Shown: positions 35,299 to 44,647, counted from the stretch's first letter. The stretch is DNA of 64,000 nucleotides from Ahrensia sp. R2A130 (GCF_000179775.1 NZ_AEEB01000013.1:1-64000), one strand, 5' to 3'. The notes: generated by a model not told the origin, from the letters alone. A program made the numbers and translations.

Positions 35299-36656
35299 AC
35301 GCTGCAGAAATGCGTGGCTGAATCCTCCGTTTGTGCCTCGTTGAAATCAGCGGCATCGGGAATTCTGCCGAAAGCTATTTTTGCACCAAGGTAGCCACCC
35401 GGTACATCGTCCTTCGGCCCTAGCGATATGGCTGACGGGCCGTGTTTGGACCGCAATCCGTCGAGTGTATCGCTCAAGCGTTCCCACTTCGCTGTCGCGG
35501 TGCAGGGGAACCTGTCCGTTTGCGGGATCTCCACTGCGAACAGGTCCGACTGCACAGCCTGGGCTTCCTCAAGGCCATGCAACGTTACGCTGACGGAACG
35601 TGGGCTGAAGCGAGCTTCGCGTGTTGACCGTGCAATTCCTTCGCTGAGTGCGTGCAGAAAGGTACGGTCATCGCGCGCTGGCCTGAACGTTATTTCGCAA
35701 CCCCATCGCGGTTGGTTTTTGCCCTTGCCGGAATTGCTGAAACTACGACCGCCGCGCATGCCAAAGGTCAGTTTCGTTGCGCGAACGTCACCGCGTCTCA
35801 ACCGGCGAGCAGCGCTCAGGGCCAACTGTCTGGCGCAGGCGTGGACTTTGTCCGTGCTGCGCCAATCGACGGGCAGCATTCTGCTGTGGCCGAACATCCG
35901 TTTGATGGTTTCCGGTCGTTCAAAATGGTGCCCATGTAGCCCGTTCCAGAACCTTTCGCCTTCTATATTGCCCCAGATTGCGCGGGCGTGTTTTGGTCCG
36001 ATGCCCCACAAGGCTTCGAAATTGGTAACGCCTGCATTGGCTAGGCGCGCGCCCATGCCTTTGGATATGCCGGGCAGATCGTTCAATTCCAGATGCGCCA
36101 GCCGTTGAGGAAGATCGGTAGAAGACAGGATTGCCAAACCGTCGGGCTTGTTCATTTCCGCTGCAATTTTCGCCAGAAGCTCTGTCTTTGCGATCCCGAT
36201 TGAGCATGTCAGCATGGGATTGAACCGGTCTGCCAAGGCCTGTTTTATGCGTCGCCCGAGAATTTCCGGCTGTGCCGCTTCTGACGGCAGCAGATGACAG
36301 ACGAGTTCGTCGATTGAGCGAACATTTGCGATGGGAAGGCACGTTTCGATGGCTTCCAGAATACGGTTGTGCAGGCGGACGTATGCGTCCGGTCGGGCGA
36401 TCACCAAGATGATGTCCGGCGCGTGCTGGCGTGCAACTGCAACCGACGCCATGGCCGGTACGCCCATTCGTTTGGCCTCCCGGCTGACGGCGATGCAGCC
36501 GGAATGGGGGGAATCGATTGGCATCACACCCACCGGACGCCCACGCAGAGCCGGATTGAAATATTGCTCTGCGGTGGCAAAGAAGCTGTCGAAATCGAGA
36601 TAGAGGCGTTCTGCGATTTCAGTTGGCTGTGTTGGGATGTTGGCGGTCAGGTTCAT
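35295..36656 (-). CDS. Y-family (DinB/IMS-type) translesion DNA polymerase, probably SOS-induced
   Basis: This 453-residue Y-family polymerase keeps the catalytic acidic residues: LYLDFDSFFATAEQ (Asp21, Asp23, steric-gate region Phe25-26) and SIDEL (Asp116, Glu117). Helix-hairpin-helix-like segments (LNDLPGISKGMGARLANAG; LWGIGPKHARAIWG) and a little finger follow. It is about 100 residues longer than E. coli Pol IV and diverges from it after SIDE, so it may be a separate DinB subfamily rather than ImuB, which lacks the catalytic acids. A GTTC-N7-GTTC LexA-type site lies 13 bp upstream. AGGAA sits very close to the ATG at 36656, so the start is only fairly sure. Confidence 0.85.
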   Translation of the reverse strand: MNLTANIPTQPTEIAERLYLDFDSFFATAEQYFNPALRGRPVGVMPIDSPHSGCIAVSREAKRMGVPAMASVAVARQHAPDIILVIARPDAYVRLHNRILEAIETCLPIANVRSIDELVCHLLPSEAAQPEILGRRIKQALADRFNPMLTCSIGIAKTELLAKIAAEMNKPDGLAILSSTDLPQRLAHLELNDLPGISKGMGARLANAGVTNFEALWGIGPKHARAIWGNIEGERFWNGLHGHHFERPETIKRMFGHSRMLPVDWRSTDKVHACARQLALSAARRLRRGDVRATKLTFGMRGGRSFSNSGKGKNQPRWGCEITFRPARDDRTFLHALSEGIARSTREARFSPRSVSVTLHGLEEAQAVQSDLFAVEIPQTDRFPCTATAKWERLSDTLDGLRSKHGPSAISLGPKDDVPGGYLGAKIAFGRIPDAADFNEAQTEDSATHFCSV

Positions 36657-36668
36657 TTCCTACGACTG

Positions 36669-36683
36669 GAACAAAATAGGAAC
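36669..36683 (-). promoter_or_regulatory. LexA (SOS) box of the alphaproteobacterial type
   Basis: The plus strand reads GAACAAAATAGGAAC; the minus strand therefore has GTTC-N7-GTTC, the LexA consensus described for alphaproteobacteria. It ends 13 bp before the Y-family polymerase ATG, where LexA would block transcription. Confidence 0.8.
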
Positions 36684-36824
36684 ATTTACCAGTGACGTTT
36701 TGCATTGAATAGGAACTCATCCCCAGAAATGGATGCAGACTTGCTAGTGGGATGACGGCCCGTTAACGCCACGCAGGCGGAAGCGCCTTTTTGTAAGTCA
36801 CCCAGAACATTGTGGAGCAATATC

Positions 36825-37757
36825 TTGGCAATCGACACTCTCGTCACCCATTCCGGTGGCTTCCATGCAGACGAGTTGATGTCCTCGGTCATCCTGACAA
36901 AATTGTTTCCAGATGCGGAACTGGTCCGTAGCCGGGATGCGCGGTGGATTACGCCTGCAGATGACCGGATCATTTACGATGTTGGTGGCGCTTATGATGC
37001 CACCGCGCAGATTTTTGATCATCACCAGCGGCCCGGCCCTCTACGGCAGGATGGCCAACCCTACAGTTCCTTTGGCTTGATCTGGCTGCACTACGGCAAA
37101 GACTATTTGGCGGCTTTGGCCGTTCCTGCCCACGACATCGATGCCATTCACAGTGCGTTTGATACCAAATACGTGCTTCCGATCGATCTACTCGACAACG
37201 GCGCAATCGAACCATCGGTGGCTGGTCCTCTTTCGGTTCTAACGCTGCCGGCGCTTCTGGACGGTTTAAAGCCTGTCTTTGATGACACCTCACCAACCGC
37301 AAATGATGATGCGTTCTTCTCCGCCTTGCCCATCGTGCGCAGTTTTATCGAGGCTTTGGTTCGCGATCTTACGGCGACAGCGCGGGCGAGGGGTATCGCT
37401 CAGAGCGCAATTGCGAGTGCCGGCGATTCAGCAATTCTTGAGCTGCCTATGGGCATGCCATACCGTGCGGCCCTGAAAGATGCGCAGGCCGAGCACATGC
37501 TTTTCATGGTTGCGCCGCGCGGTGAGGACTGGACGTTGAACGGCATTAAATTATCCGACGATACTTTCGACCAACGCGCAGATTTACCCGCCGCTTGGGC
37601 GGGTCTGACGGATGCTGCATTAGAAGTTGCAAGCGGGGTGTCTGGCGCAAAATTTTGTCACAACGCGCGCTTCATCGCTGTTGCCGGTTCACGCGAAGCC
37701 ATCATGCAAATGGCGCAGATCGCGGTGAGAGAAGCCTTGAACGAGGCGAATGCGTAA
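36825..37757 (+). CDS. MYG1-like (UPF0160) metal-dependent hydrolase of the DHH superfamily
   Basis: This 310-residue protein has THSGGFHADELMSSVIL at the N terminus, then RDARWITPADDRIIYDVGG and the metal-site FDHHQ. These are the signature elements of the MYG1/UPF0160 branch of DHH-type phosphoesterases; eukaryotic MYG1 is a 3'-5' RNA exonuclease. The bacterial role is not established to my knowledge. The start is uncertain: a TTG at 36810 also opens the frame. The TTG at 36825 has GGAG 7 bases upstream and puts the conserved motif right at the start. A glutathione S-transferase-like gene follows 44 bp later. Confidence 0.82.
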   Translation: MAIDTLVTHSGGFHADELMSSVILTKLFPDAELVRSRDARWITPADDRIIYDVGGAYDATAQIFDHHQRPGPLRQDGQPYSSFGLIWLHYGKDYLAALAVPAHDIDAIHSAFDTKYVLPIDLLDNGAIEPSVAGPLSVLTLPALLDGLKPVFDDTSPTANDDAFFSALPIVRSFIEALVRDLTATARARGIAQSAIASAGDSAILELPMGMPYRAALKDAQAEHMLFMVAPRGEDWTLNGIKLSDDTFDQRADLPAAWAGLTDAALEVASGVSGAKFCHNARFIAVAGSREAIMQMAQIAVREALNEANA

Positions 37758-37801
37758 CGGCTGAATTGACCCGCAGGCCTAGCGATGGGCTATCGTTGGA
37801 T

Positions 37802-38449
37802 ATGACAAACCATCCGATCCTGTGGACGTTCCGACGTTGCCCCTATGCGATGAGAGCACGGCTTGCCGTTCGCAGTGCTGGCGTGACCGTAGAGCTGCGC
37901 GAAATTCTGCTGAAGGATAAACCGCAGGCGTTCTTGGAGGCGTCACCTTCGGCCACCGTGCCAGCGCTTCAATTGTCCAATCGCGTGATTGACGAGAGTC
38001 TCGATGTTATGGTCTGGGCGTTAAAGCAGAGCGATCCGCAACGATTGCTCGACATGCCTGAGGATGGCTGGGAGTTAATCGTCGCCAACGATGGCCCGTT
38101 CAAAACGGCGCTGGATCATACGAAATATGCAATCCGATTTCCGGACTTGGATGTTGAAGCTGAACGCGGCAAGGCCGCAGCGTTTCTGATGAACTTGAAT
38201 GAACGGCTAGACGGGCAGGCATATCTATGTGGTGACATTGAAACCATAGCCGACTTGGCTATCGCGCCGTTCGTAAGGCAATTCGCGAATACCGATAGCA
38301 ATTGGTTTGTCGCGCAACCGTGGTCCGATCTCGTCGCTTGGCTCAATCGGTTCACGCAAGGGTCAGCGTTTGCCGCCATCATGACGAAATATGTGCCTTG
38401 GTCTGATGGCGACGATCCGGTCTGGTTTGGCGGTACTAACCAAGGCTGA
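37802..38449 (+). CDS. Glutathione S-transferase-like thioredoxin-fold protein
   Basis: This 215-residue protein has an N-terminal thioredoxin-like GST domain (LWTFRRCPYAMRARLAV, with Cys13-Pro-Tyr; cis-proline in SATVPAL) and a C-terminal helical domain (AYLCGDIETIADLAIAPFVRQ). The CPY motif resembles omega- or glutaredoxin-like GSTs, which use cysteine chemistry. The open frame extends upstream to 37595 inside the MYG1-like gene. The ATG at 37802 is chosen because the fold begins there, though its ribosome binding site is weak. It converges with the DUF3179 gene. Confidence 0.82.
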   Translation: MTNHPILWTFRRCPYAMRARLAVRSAGVTVELREILLKDKPQAFLEASPSATVPALQLSNRVIDESLDVMVWALKQSDPQRLLDMPEDGWELIVANDGPFKTALDHTKYAIRFPDLDVEAERGKAAAFLMNLNERLDGQAYLCGDIETIADLAIAPFVRQFANTDSNWFVAQPWSDLVAWLNRFTQGSAFAAIMTKYVPWSDGDDPVWFGGTNQG

Positions 38450-38475
38450 TTTAGGGACGTTCTGGTTTGCCATGG

Positions 38476-39876
38476 CTACCCCTGCCAGAGTGTCGTTGCC
38501 GGATGAAACTGCGACCACGCGAACCAGAAGGCTTGATGGCTGCCCAAATTCGAACCATCTGCGTCGATGGCACGAACGCCGCCTGCATCCAGTTTCAGAC
38601 GAATATTTTCGAAGGCTACTTCATCGCCTTTCGTCAGAGCTGCAATGGCCTTGGTACGCTGGAACGCTACCGATTTGCCCGATGCTGTGACCACGCCGAT
38701 AATGTCTTCGTGGACCGGCAGGCGGGGATCGACATCGCCGACCGGAAAGATTGGGCCGCCCGCATCGCGGCCGTTTCGGAAATCAAAATCGCGACCGAGG
38801 GCGAGGGCTTCCACCAACACTGTGGTTGCCGGGTGCGCTTTTTTCCAAGCGCCCCAAGTGGTGGTGACAACGCCAGCTTGTTCGAGCGTCAGACCCTTTT
38901 TGGCCAGTGGTCCCGTCACCGCTTTGCCGAGGAAAGTATCGAAGACGGAATAGGTGTTGACGTCGAACATAACCTTGTTGGAGCGGATTAGCAGGCCCGA
39001 TGTGCGCAGGACTGGACGTTCGATACCGTCGGGTAATCTGTCGGTGAAGTAGGCCTGCGCTGCGCCGCATAACGTGCAGTAGGGAATGCCGAGCTGGCGT
39101 CCGCCCAATGTGTCGTTGACCATCTCGCGCACTTCCATGATGCGGCGCGGGTAGGCGCGGTATTCGCCGTTTACCGCAACGCCGAAGACTACCGTATCGT
39201 CCTCCAGCCAGGTTGCTTCTTCGGCGCTACTGACTTCCGGATCATCGGCGGCAGGAATACAATTGCATTCCTCATCCGTCTTGCCGAAAGGGCGATCATC
39301 GATCAGGACACCGCCCCATGAGAGATGCCGCCAGTCGATATCACCTTCTACGAAAAGCGGTTCCCATTGGGGCACGATGCTGGTGAAGATCGCGCGTTTC
39401 GCTTTCAGATAATCCGGCGGTGCCGGTATGTCCCATGCAATCAACTGGTCGGTGATCTTGCCCCATTGATTTTGCGTCGGCGTCTCGATGCCGAGCAAGT
39501 TGGAAGCAGCGACAGCGAGGGCATTGTTGAGTTGCCGACCCGGTGCAAAGCGCATCAAATCGGCGATGATCCAGGCTATCCGGGCATCCTTGGATTCCGA
39601 AATAACGGAAAGTGCCGCCGTCTGCTTTTCGCCCCAAGCGGATCGTTCCACACTATCGATGAACGCTGTTTGCACGGCGGCCTGAACCGGCTGCGACAGC
39701 TGTCCATTAGGTATCACCGGAGGTTTGCCGAATTGCTCAATCACGTAACCGGGCAGGGCGGGCTCATTTTCTGCCGCCGCTCCGCCATGCAAGGCTGGCA
39801 ACAAAAATAGCGCGCCGGCGAAAAGAAACGTCAAGCGCAAGGCGCTCAACATGGAGCCTGATGATTTGCGAGCCAT
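38476..39876 (-). CDS. DUF3179 domain-containing exported protein
   Basis: This is a 466-residue protein with an N-terminal membrane or signal segment (LRLTFLFAGALFLLPALHGG, likely cleaved near GAAA). The C-terminal half fits DUF3179: FGVAVNGEYRAYPRRIME, a GIPYCTLCGAAQAYF motif with paired cysteines, and TSGLLIRSNKVMFD. The function of DUF3179 is not known to me. The CxxC in a periplasmic protein suggests a redox or metal role, which is inference. The ATG at 39876 has GAAGG upstream; the frame opens 18 codons earlier. Confidence 0.8.
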   Translation of the reverse strand: MARKSSGSMLSALRLTFLFAGALFLLPALHGGAAAENEPALPGYVIEQFGKPPVIPNGQLSQPVQAAVQTAFIDSVERSAWGEKQTAALSVISESKDARIAWIIADLMRFAPGRQLNNALAVAASNLLGIETPTQNQWGKITDQLIAWDIPAPPDYLKAKRAIFTSIVPQWEPLFVEGDIDWRHLSWGGVLIDDRPFGKTDEECNCIPAADDPEVSSAEEATWLEDDTVVFGVAVNGEYRAYPRRIMEVREMVNDTLGGRQLGIPYCTLCGAAQAYFTDRLPDGIERPVLRTSGLLIRSNKVMFDVNTYSVFDTFLGKAVTGPLAKKGLTLEQAGVVTTTWGAWKKAHPATTVLVEALALGRDFDFRNGRDAGGPIFPVGDVDPRLPVHEDIIGVVTASGKSVAFQRTKAIAALTKGDEVAFENIRLKLDAGGVRAIDADGSNLGSHQAFWFAWSQFHPATTLWQG

Positions 39877-40183
39877 ATGGTTTTGCCTTCGAGCGACTGG
39901 CCGGGTGTGGTGGCCAAAAAGGTGAAGCATCAGCGCTTATGGTGAGTTCAATGCACTCTCAGCACCAGTCACAATAGGCGGAGCGTGCCGTGAGCAGCCT
40001 TCGAACAAGGTCTGCAGTCAGTGGCTTGTGGCTGCTCTTGCGCATCTGCAATTGATTGGAATTTCTCCATCGTGTCGTGAATCTGTCACGTCTAACGTGC
40101 CAGTGGACAGAAGGCAGACTGCGTTTGCACGCTGGCCCGCCCGCCGATAGGCTCCCTCGACCTAATCCCATCAGGAGACAACC
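39877..40183. other. Divergent intergenic region with Pho box, DUF3179 gene to phnD
   Basis: This 307-bp divergent region contains the candidate Pho box at 40072-40089. I recognise no other element or coding remnant here. Confidence 0.5.
40072..40089 (+). promoter_or_regulatory. Candidate Pho box (PhoB site) upstream of phnD
   Basis: GTGTCGTGAATCTGTCAC reads as two 7-bp half sites 11 bp apart. They match the CTGTCAT-N4-CTGTCAT Pho box at 5 of 7 and 6 of 7 positions. It ends 94 bp before the phnD ATG, a suitable distance for PhoB activation under phosphate limitation. Confidence 0.6.
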
Positions 40184-41161
40184 ATGCCCCTTAAGAACAT
40201 GCTGCTTGGCAGTGTTGCAGCGCTTGCATTCGCCACTTTCTCATCCGCACCTGCGCAGGCGCAAGACTGCGAGCGCGGTACGCTCGACGCCGCCTATTGT
40301 GATGTCGATGGCGACCTGCTGGCTGATACGCCCACCGACGCCTCCAAACAGGTCGATCCTGACACGTTGATCTTTGCCTATACACCCGTCGAAGACCCGG
40401 CCGTTTATAAAGAAGCGTGGAGCGATTTCCTCACCTATCTGGAAGAGAAAACGGGCAAGGACGTCGTGTTCTTCCCCGTGCAGAACAACGCGGCCCAGAT
40501 CGAAGCCATGCGCTCCGGACGTTTGCACATTGCCGGGTTCAACACCGGCTCCAACCCGCTGGCCGTCAACTGTGCCGGTTTCAACCCGTTTACCATCATG
40601 GCGTCGAAGGACGGCAATTTCGGCTACGAGATGGAAATCATCACTTATCCGGGTTCTGGCATCGAGAAGGTGGAAGACATCAAGGGCAAGAAGCTGGCCT
40701 TCACGTCGCCCACTTCGAACTCCGGCTTCAAGGCACCATCTGCCATCCTGAAAGCCGACTTCAACATGGTGCCCGAAACCGACTTCGAAGCCGTTTATTC
40801 CGGCAAGCACGACAACTCGATTCTTGGTGTCGCCAACAAGGACTATCCGGCAGCGTCTATCGCCAACTCTGTGCTGAAGCGCATGATTTCGCGTGATGTG
40901 GTGAAGGAAGATCAGGTCATCTCGATCTACAAGTCGCAGACTTTCCCGACGACAGGCTTCGGCACAGCCCACAATCTGACGCCGGACCTCAAGGCCAAAA
41001 TTCAGGATGCTTTCTTCAGCTTCAACTGGGAAGGTTCCAGCTTGCAGAAAGAGTTCGAGAAATCGAACGAAGGCCAGTTCCTGAAAATGGACTATAAAGG
41101 GTTCTGGGACGTGATCCGTAAAATCGATACGGCCAACGGCGTCTCTTACGCCTGCGAGTAA
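40184..41161 (+). CDS. phnD: Phosphonate/phosphate-ester ABC transporter substrate-binding protein
   Basis: This 325-residue periplasmic protein has a signal peptide ending in APAQAQ. The mature part matches PhnD: FAYTPVEDPAVYKEAWSDF, then GFNTGSNPLAVNCAG and FTSPTSNSGFKAPSAIL, the region that binds the phosphonate group. Sinorhizobium phoCDET encodes a related system that takes up phosphate as well as phosphonates, so the exact ligand is open. A Pho box lies upstream and a terminator-like hairpin follows, before phnC. Confidence 0.92.
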   Translation: MPLKNMLLGSVAALAFATFSSAPAQAQDCERGTLDAAYCDVDGDLLADTPTDASKQVDPDTLIFAYTPVEDPAVYKEAWSDFLTYLEEKTGKDVVFFPVQNNAAQIEAMRSGRLHIAGFNTGSNPLAVNCAGFNPFTIMASKDGNFGYEMEIITYPGSGIEKVEDIKGKKLAFTSPTSNSGFKAPSAILKADFNMVPETDFEAVYSGKHDNSILGVANKDYPAASIANSVLKRMISRDVVKEDQVISIYKSQTFPTTGFGTAHNLTPDLKAKIQDAFFSFNWEGSSLQKEFEKSNEGQFLKMDYKGFWDVIRKIDTANGVSYACE

Positions 41162-41188
41162 AACGACGAATACTGCTTGTGAATGAAG

Positions 41189-41219
41189 CGGCTGCGGGCA
41201 TGGTGCCTGCAGCCGTTTT
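41189..41219 (+). terminator. Terminator-like hairpin between phnD and phnC
   Basis: A 12-bp stem with one wobble (CGGCTGCGGGCA / TGCCTGCAGCCG), a short loop and a TTTT tail lie 27 bp after the phnD stop. It probably lowers read-through into phnC and stabilises phnD mRNA. Confidence 0.8.
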
Positions 41220-41258
41220 GCTACAGGCTGATGCGAGACGCTGTGGCGGGAGGGGCGA

Positions 41259-42059
41259 ATGCTCGAACTTAAGAAGCTGACGAAAACCTATGCCACCGGT
41301 GACCAGGCATTGAAGGCCGTTGAGGTTGAAATTCCTGCTGGTCAGGTGCTGGCGCTTATTGGTCCGTCTGGTGCCGGTAAATCTACGCTCATTCGCTGCA
41401 TCAACCGGCTTGTTGAGCCGACCTCTGGTTCAGTCATTTTGAATGGCGAGAACATCACGAAATTGTCCAGCTCGGGCCTGCGCCGTGCGCGGCGAACTAT
41501 GGGTATGATCTTTCAGGAATACGCACTCGTAGAACGCTTGACCGTGATGGAAAATGTGCTGTCCGGACGCCTTGGCTACGTTGGCTTCTGGCGTGCTTTC
41601 CTTCGCAAATATCCACAATCCGACATTGATGAAGCCTACCGGCTGCTGGACCGTGTCGGTCTGCTCGCCATGGCCGACAAACGCGCCGATGAATTGTCCG
41701 GCGGTCAGCGCCAACGTGTCGGCATCGCCCGTGCGCTTATTCAAGATCCGAAACTGCTGCTGGTGGACGAACCCACCGCATCCCTCGACCCCAAGACGTC
41801 GCGCCAGATCATGCGATTGATCTGCGAACTGTGCGCCGAGCGTGGTTTGGCGGCGATCATCAACATTCACGATGTGGCGTTGGCACAGATGTTCGTGCAG
41901 CGAGTTATCGGTCTTCAACTCGGTGCCGTTCAATTCGACGGACCGCCGGACGGTCTGACGCCCGAAGTGTTGACCGCAATTTACGGTGAAGAAGATTGGC
42001 AGGCGACAATCGAAGAGGTCGATGAAGACGATCTCGAAAACGAATCCGCCGCAGCATGA
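41259..42059 (+). CDS. phnC: Phosphonate ABC transporter ATP-binding protein
   Basis: This 266-residue ATPase has Walker [11 protein letters not shown]-loop [17 protein letters not shown], signature [15 protein letters not shown], Walker [13 protein letters not shown] and an H-loop histidine in NIHDVALA. The length and the [17 protein letters not shown] segment are typical of PhnC. GGGAGGGG precedes the ATG. The stop overlaps phnE by 4 bp. It energises the two permeases encoded next. Confidence 0.94.
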   Translation: MLELKKLTKTYATGDQALKAVEVEIPAGQVLALIGPSGAGKSTLIRCINRLVEPTSGSVILNGENITKLSSSGLRRARRTMGMIFQEYALVERLTVMENVLSGRLGYVGFWRAFLRKYPQSDIDEAYRLLDRVGLLAMADKRADELSGGQRQRVGIARALIQDPKLLLVDEPTASLDPKTSRQIMRLICELCAERGLAAIINIHDVALAQMFVQRVIGLQLGAVQFDGPPDGLTPEVLTAIYGEEDWQATIEEVDEDDLENESAAA

Positions 42060-42886
42060 GCACCGCTACATTGAGCGATGTGGGGCTGGACGACCGGCTT
42101 GGTCGGGCGTGGAAGAAACCGCACTTCATTACGAACCCGGTGCTGCGTTATGCGCTGCTTGGGGTAACGATCATCTATCTCTACCTTGCGGTGAATTCCA
42201 TTGAGGTGAACTGGGCGCGCGTGTCGGAAGGGCTGGTGCGCGGTTGGGAATTCGTGAAGGCGTTCGGCAACCCGGATTTCACCTCGCGATGGACCGATAT
42301 TCGTGAAGGGATGATCGAGAGCATCATCATCACCATCGCATCCACCGTGGTGGGTATCGCGATTTCCATTCCCATCGGGCTGGGCGCTGCCCGTAACATC
42401 GCGCCGCTACCTGTCTATATCATCTGCCGCGCCATCGTGGCTATCAGCCGTGCGCTGAACGAAATCATCGTTGCAATTTTGATGGTGGCGATATTCGGGT
42501 TCGGTCCACTGGCCGGTTTCATCACGCTTTCTTTCGCTACCATCGGTTTCCTGTCGAAGCTGCTGGCGGAAGAGATCGAAGACATGAGCCGCGTGCAAGC
42601 CGAAGCCATTCAGGCAACCGGTTCGTCATGGTTGCAGTGGATCAATTACGGTGTGCAACCACAGGTCATGCCGCGTTTGATCGGGCTTTCGATCTACCGT
42701 CTCGACATCAACTTCCGCGAGTCCGCTGTGCTCGGCCTTGTGGGCGCTGGTGGTATAGGCGCGACGTTGAACACGGCGTTCGACCGCTACGAATTCGATA
42801 CGGCAGCGGCCATTCTCATCATCATCATCGTGATCGTCATGGCGCTGGAATATCTGTCTGGCGTTATCAGAGCCCGAGTCCAATGA
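42056..42886 (+). CDS. phnE: Phosphonate ABC transporter permease, first copy
   Basis: This is a 276-residue PhnE-type membrane subunit. The family stretch [18 protein letters not shown] and the late [17 protein letters not shown] are clear, and an EAA-like [15 protein letters not shown] lies between them. It is translationally coupled to phnC and followed 14 bp later by a second permease of the same family, so the channel is probably a heterodimer. Confidence 0.93.
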   Translation: MSTATLSDVGLDDRLGRAWKKPHFITNPVLRYALLGVTIIYLYLAVNSIEVNWARVSEGLVRGWEFVKAFGNPDFTSRWTDIREGMIESIIITIASTVVGIAISIPIGLGAARNIAPLPVYIICRAIVAISRALNEIIVAILMVAIFGFGPLAGFITLSFATIGFLSKLLAEEIEDMSRVQAEAIQATGSSWLQWINYGVQPQVMPRLIGLSIYRLDINFRESAVLGLVGAGGIGATLNTAFDRYEFDTAAAILIIIIVIVMALEYLSGVIRARVQ

Positions 42887-42900
42887 AGGTGGTTCAGTAA

Positions 42901-43719
42901 ATGCCCGTTGTTCAAAACCATGGCGGCCCCAACGGTTGGAAGCTTCACACAACGCGCCAATCCATGGTGCGGTGGTTCTGCTGGCTGCTTGGCGTCGCGA
43001 TTTTTCTCTACTGCTGGAACGTCATTTCGGAGGCCACGACGTGGTTCTTTGTGTGGGATTCTCCGCGTATCGCCGGTGACATCGGCGGGCGCGCCATGCC
43101 GCCGAAATGGGAATATATCGACAAACTTTGGGAGCCGATCTGGGACACTCTCAACATGGCGACGCTGGGCACGATTTTGGCACTCATTATGGCCGTGCCG
43201 GTTGCGTTTCTGGCGGCCCGCAATACAACGCCGAATGCCTATATTATTCGCCCCATCGCTTTGTTCATCATTGTGGCGACGCGGTCCATCAACTCGCTCA
43301 TCTGGGCGCTATTGCTGGTGGCGATCATCGGCCCCGGCGTGTTGGCGGGTACGGTTGCTATCGCCATCCGCTCCATCGGGTTCTGCGCCAAGCTGCTTTA
43401 TGAAGCGATCGAAGAGATCGACGTGAAGCAGGTGGAAGCCGTGACGGCCACCGGCGCGTCGCGCTGGCAGGTCATGGCCTACGCCATCGTGCCGCAAATC
43501 GCGCCCGCCTTTGCCGGTATTTCGGTGTTCCGCTGGGATATCAACATCCGCGAATCCACCGTGCTCGGCCTCGTCGGCGCGGGCGGTATCGGGCTGCAGT
43601 TGCAGGGTTCGCTCAACACGCTGGCCTGGAATCAGGTCGCGCTCATTCTTCTCGTCATTCTGGTGGCGGTCGTCATCAGCGAATGGGTTTCTGCAAAGGT
43701 TCGTGGTGCCATCATCTGA
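42901..43719 (+). CDS. phnE: Phosphonate ABC transporter permease, second copy
   Basis: This 272-residue PhnE paralogue (PhoT-like position) has ATRSINSLIWALLLVAIIGP, then VEAVTATGASRWQVMAYAIV and [17 protein letters not shown]. It differs enough from the first copy to be an old duplication. Its 3' end overlaps the start proposed for the HAD hydrolase gene. No C-P lyase genes (phnG-M) are present, so the operon imports but does not itself break C-P bonds. Confidence 0.93.
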   Translation: MPVVQNHGGPNGWKLHTTRQSMVRWFCWLLGVAIFLYCWNVISEATTWFFVWDSPRIAGDIGGRAMPPKWEYIDKLWEPIWDTLNMATLGTILALIMAVPVAFLAARNTTPNAYIIRPIALFIIVATRSINSLIWALLLVAIIGPGVLAGTVAIAIRSIGFCAKLLYEAIEEIDVKQVEAVTATGASRWQVMAYAIVPQIAPAFAGISVFRWDINIRESTVLGLVGAGGIGLQLQGSLNTLAWNQVALILLVILVAVVISEWVSAKVRGAII

Positions 43720-44647
43720 TCCGATCTATTCGCGCGAGCCCTTCTTCGAAGGTTTCGACACGCAGTCCGCGTTCGATTTCTACGAAGCGTCGCGTCACCG
43801 ATTGCCCGCTGCCAGCTACCCTGAACAGGCGCGCCATGCGTCCGGTCTGGTGGAAATGGCGGAGCATTGCGACGTGTTCTGTTTCGATGCGTTCGGCGTG
43901 TTGAACGTCGGCGGCACGCCCATTCCCGGAGCCGTCGATACGGTGAAAGCGTTGCGCGGGCTTGGCAAACAGCTTTTCGTCATCACCAACGCAGCAACCT
44001 TGCCGAAGGCGCAGGCCGTTGCGAAATTCGAACGGTTGGGTTTCGATTTTTCTACCGATGAAATCGTCACCAGCCGAATGGCTGCGGAAGAGGCGCTAGC
44101 GGCACATCCGGACCATCTCTGGGGCGTCATGGCCCGCTCCGACTTCAAGCCGGATGACGTACCGGTGCGGTCGATTCTGCTGACTCATGATATTGCGACT
44201 TACGACGCGGCGGACGCTTTTCTGTTTCTCAGCACGTGGGAATGGACGAGTGAGCAAACGCGGTTGCTGGAGGTCTCACTGGCGCAAAACATGCGGCCCA
44301 TCATGGTAGCCAACCCCGATGTCATCGCGCCGTTGGAAGAAGCGTTTTCAACGGAAAGCGGCTTCGTCGCGCACCGTATTGCGGACCTGTTGGGTGTGAG
44401 AATAGAATTTCACGGCAAGCCTTTTCCATCCGTCTTCGATCTGGTGCAGCGCGTGCTGCCTGCCGAACAGAACCGCCGCCGCATCTGCATGATCGGCGAC
44501 ACATTGCACACGGATGTGTTGGGCGGTGCGCAGGCAGGATGGTCCACGGTTCTCGTAGCCGACCACGGCCTGTTTCGAGGACACGACCCGGCTCAATTCA
44601 TTAACGAGAGCGGCATCGTGCCGAACTGGATCGTGCCGTCGATCTAA
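43706..44647 (+). CDS. HAD-superfamily hydrolase (class IIA-like) of the phosphonate transporter operon
   Basis: This HAD phosphatase-like protein is about 313 residues. Motif I reads CFDAFGVLNVGG, so the nucleophile Asp is present but the usual second Asp of DxD is Phe, as in HAD-IIA relatives with a bulky residue there. Motif II is FVITNAAT and motif IV GDTLHTDVLGG; the cap region lies between. It may release phosphate from an imported phosphoester, which is inference from the operon. The start is a GTG at 43706, overlapping phnE by 14 bp, with AAAGG 6 bases upstream; a GTG one codon earlier is also possible. Confidence 0.8.
   Translation: MPSSDPIYSREPFFEGFDTQSAFDFYEASRHRLPAASYPEQARHASGLVEMAEHCDVFCFDAFGVLNVGGTPIPGAVDTVKALRGLGKQLFVITNAATLPKAQAVAKFERLGFDFSTDEIVTSRMAAEEALAAHPDHLWGVMARSDFKPDDVPVRSILLTHDIATYDAADAFLFLSTWEWTSEQTRLLEVSLAQNMRPIMVANPDVIAPLEEAFSTESGFVAHRIADLLGVRIEFHGKPFPSVFDLVQRVLPAEQNRRRICMIGDTLHTDVLGGAQAGWSTVLVADHGLFRGHDPAQFINESGIVPNWIVPSI

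Noticed and set aside
35295..36656. The Y-family protein considered as ImuB.
   Set aside because: ImuB lacks the catalytic acidic residues, which are all present here, and no imuA or dnaE2 is adjacent.
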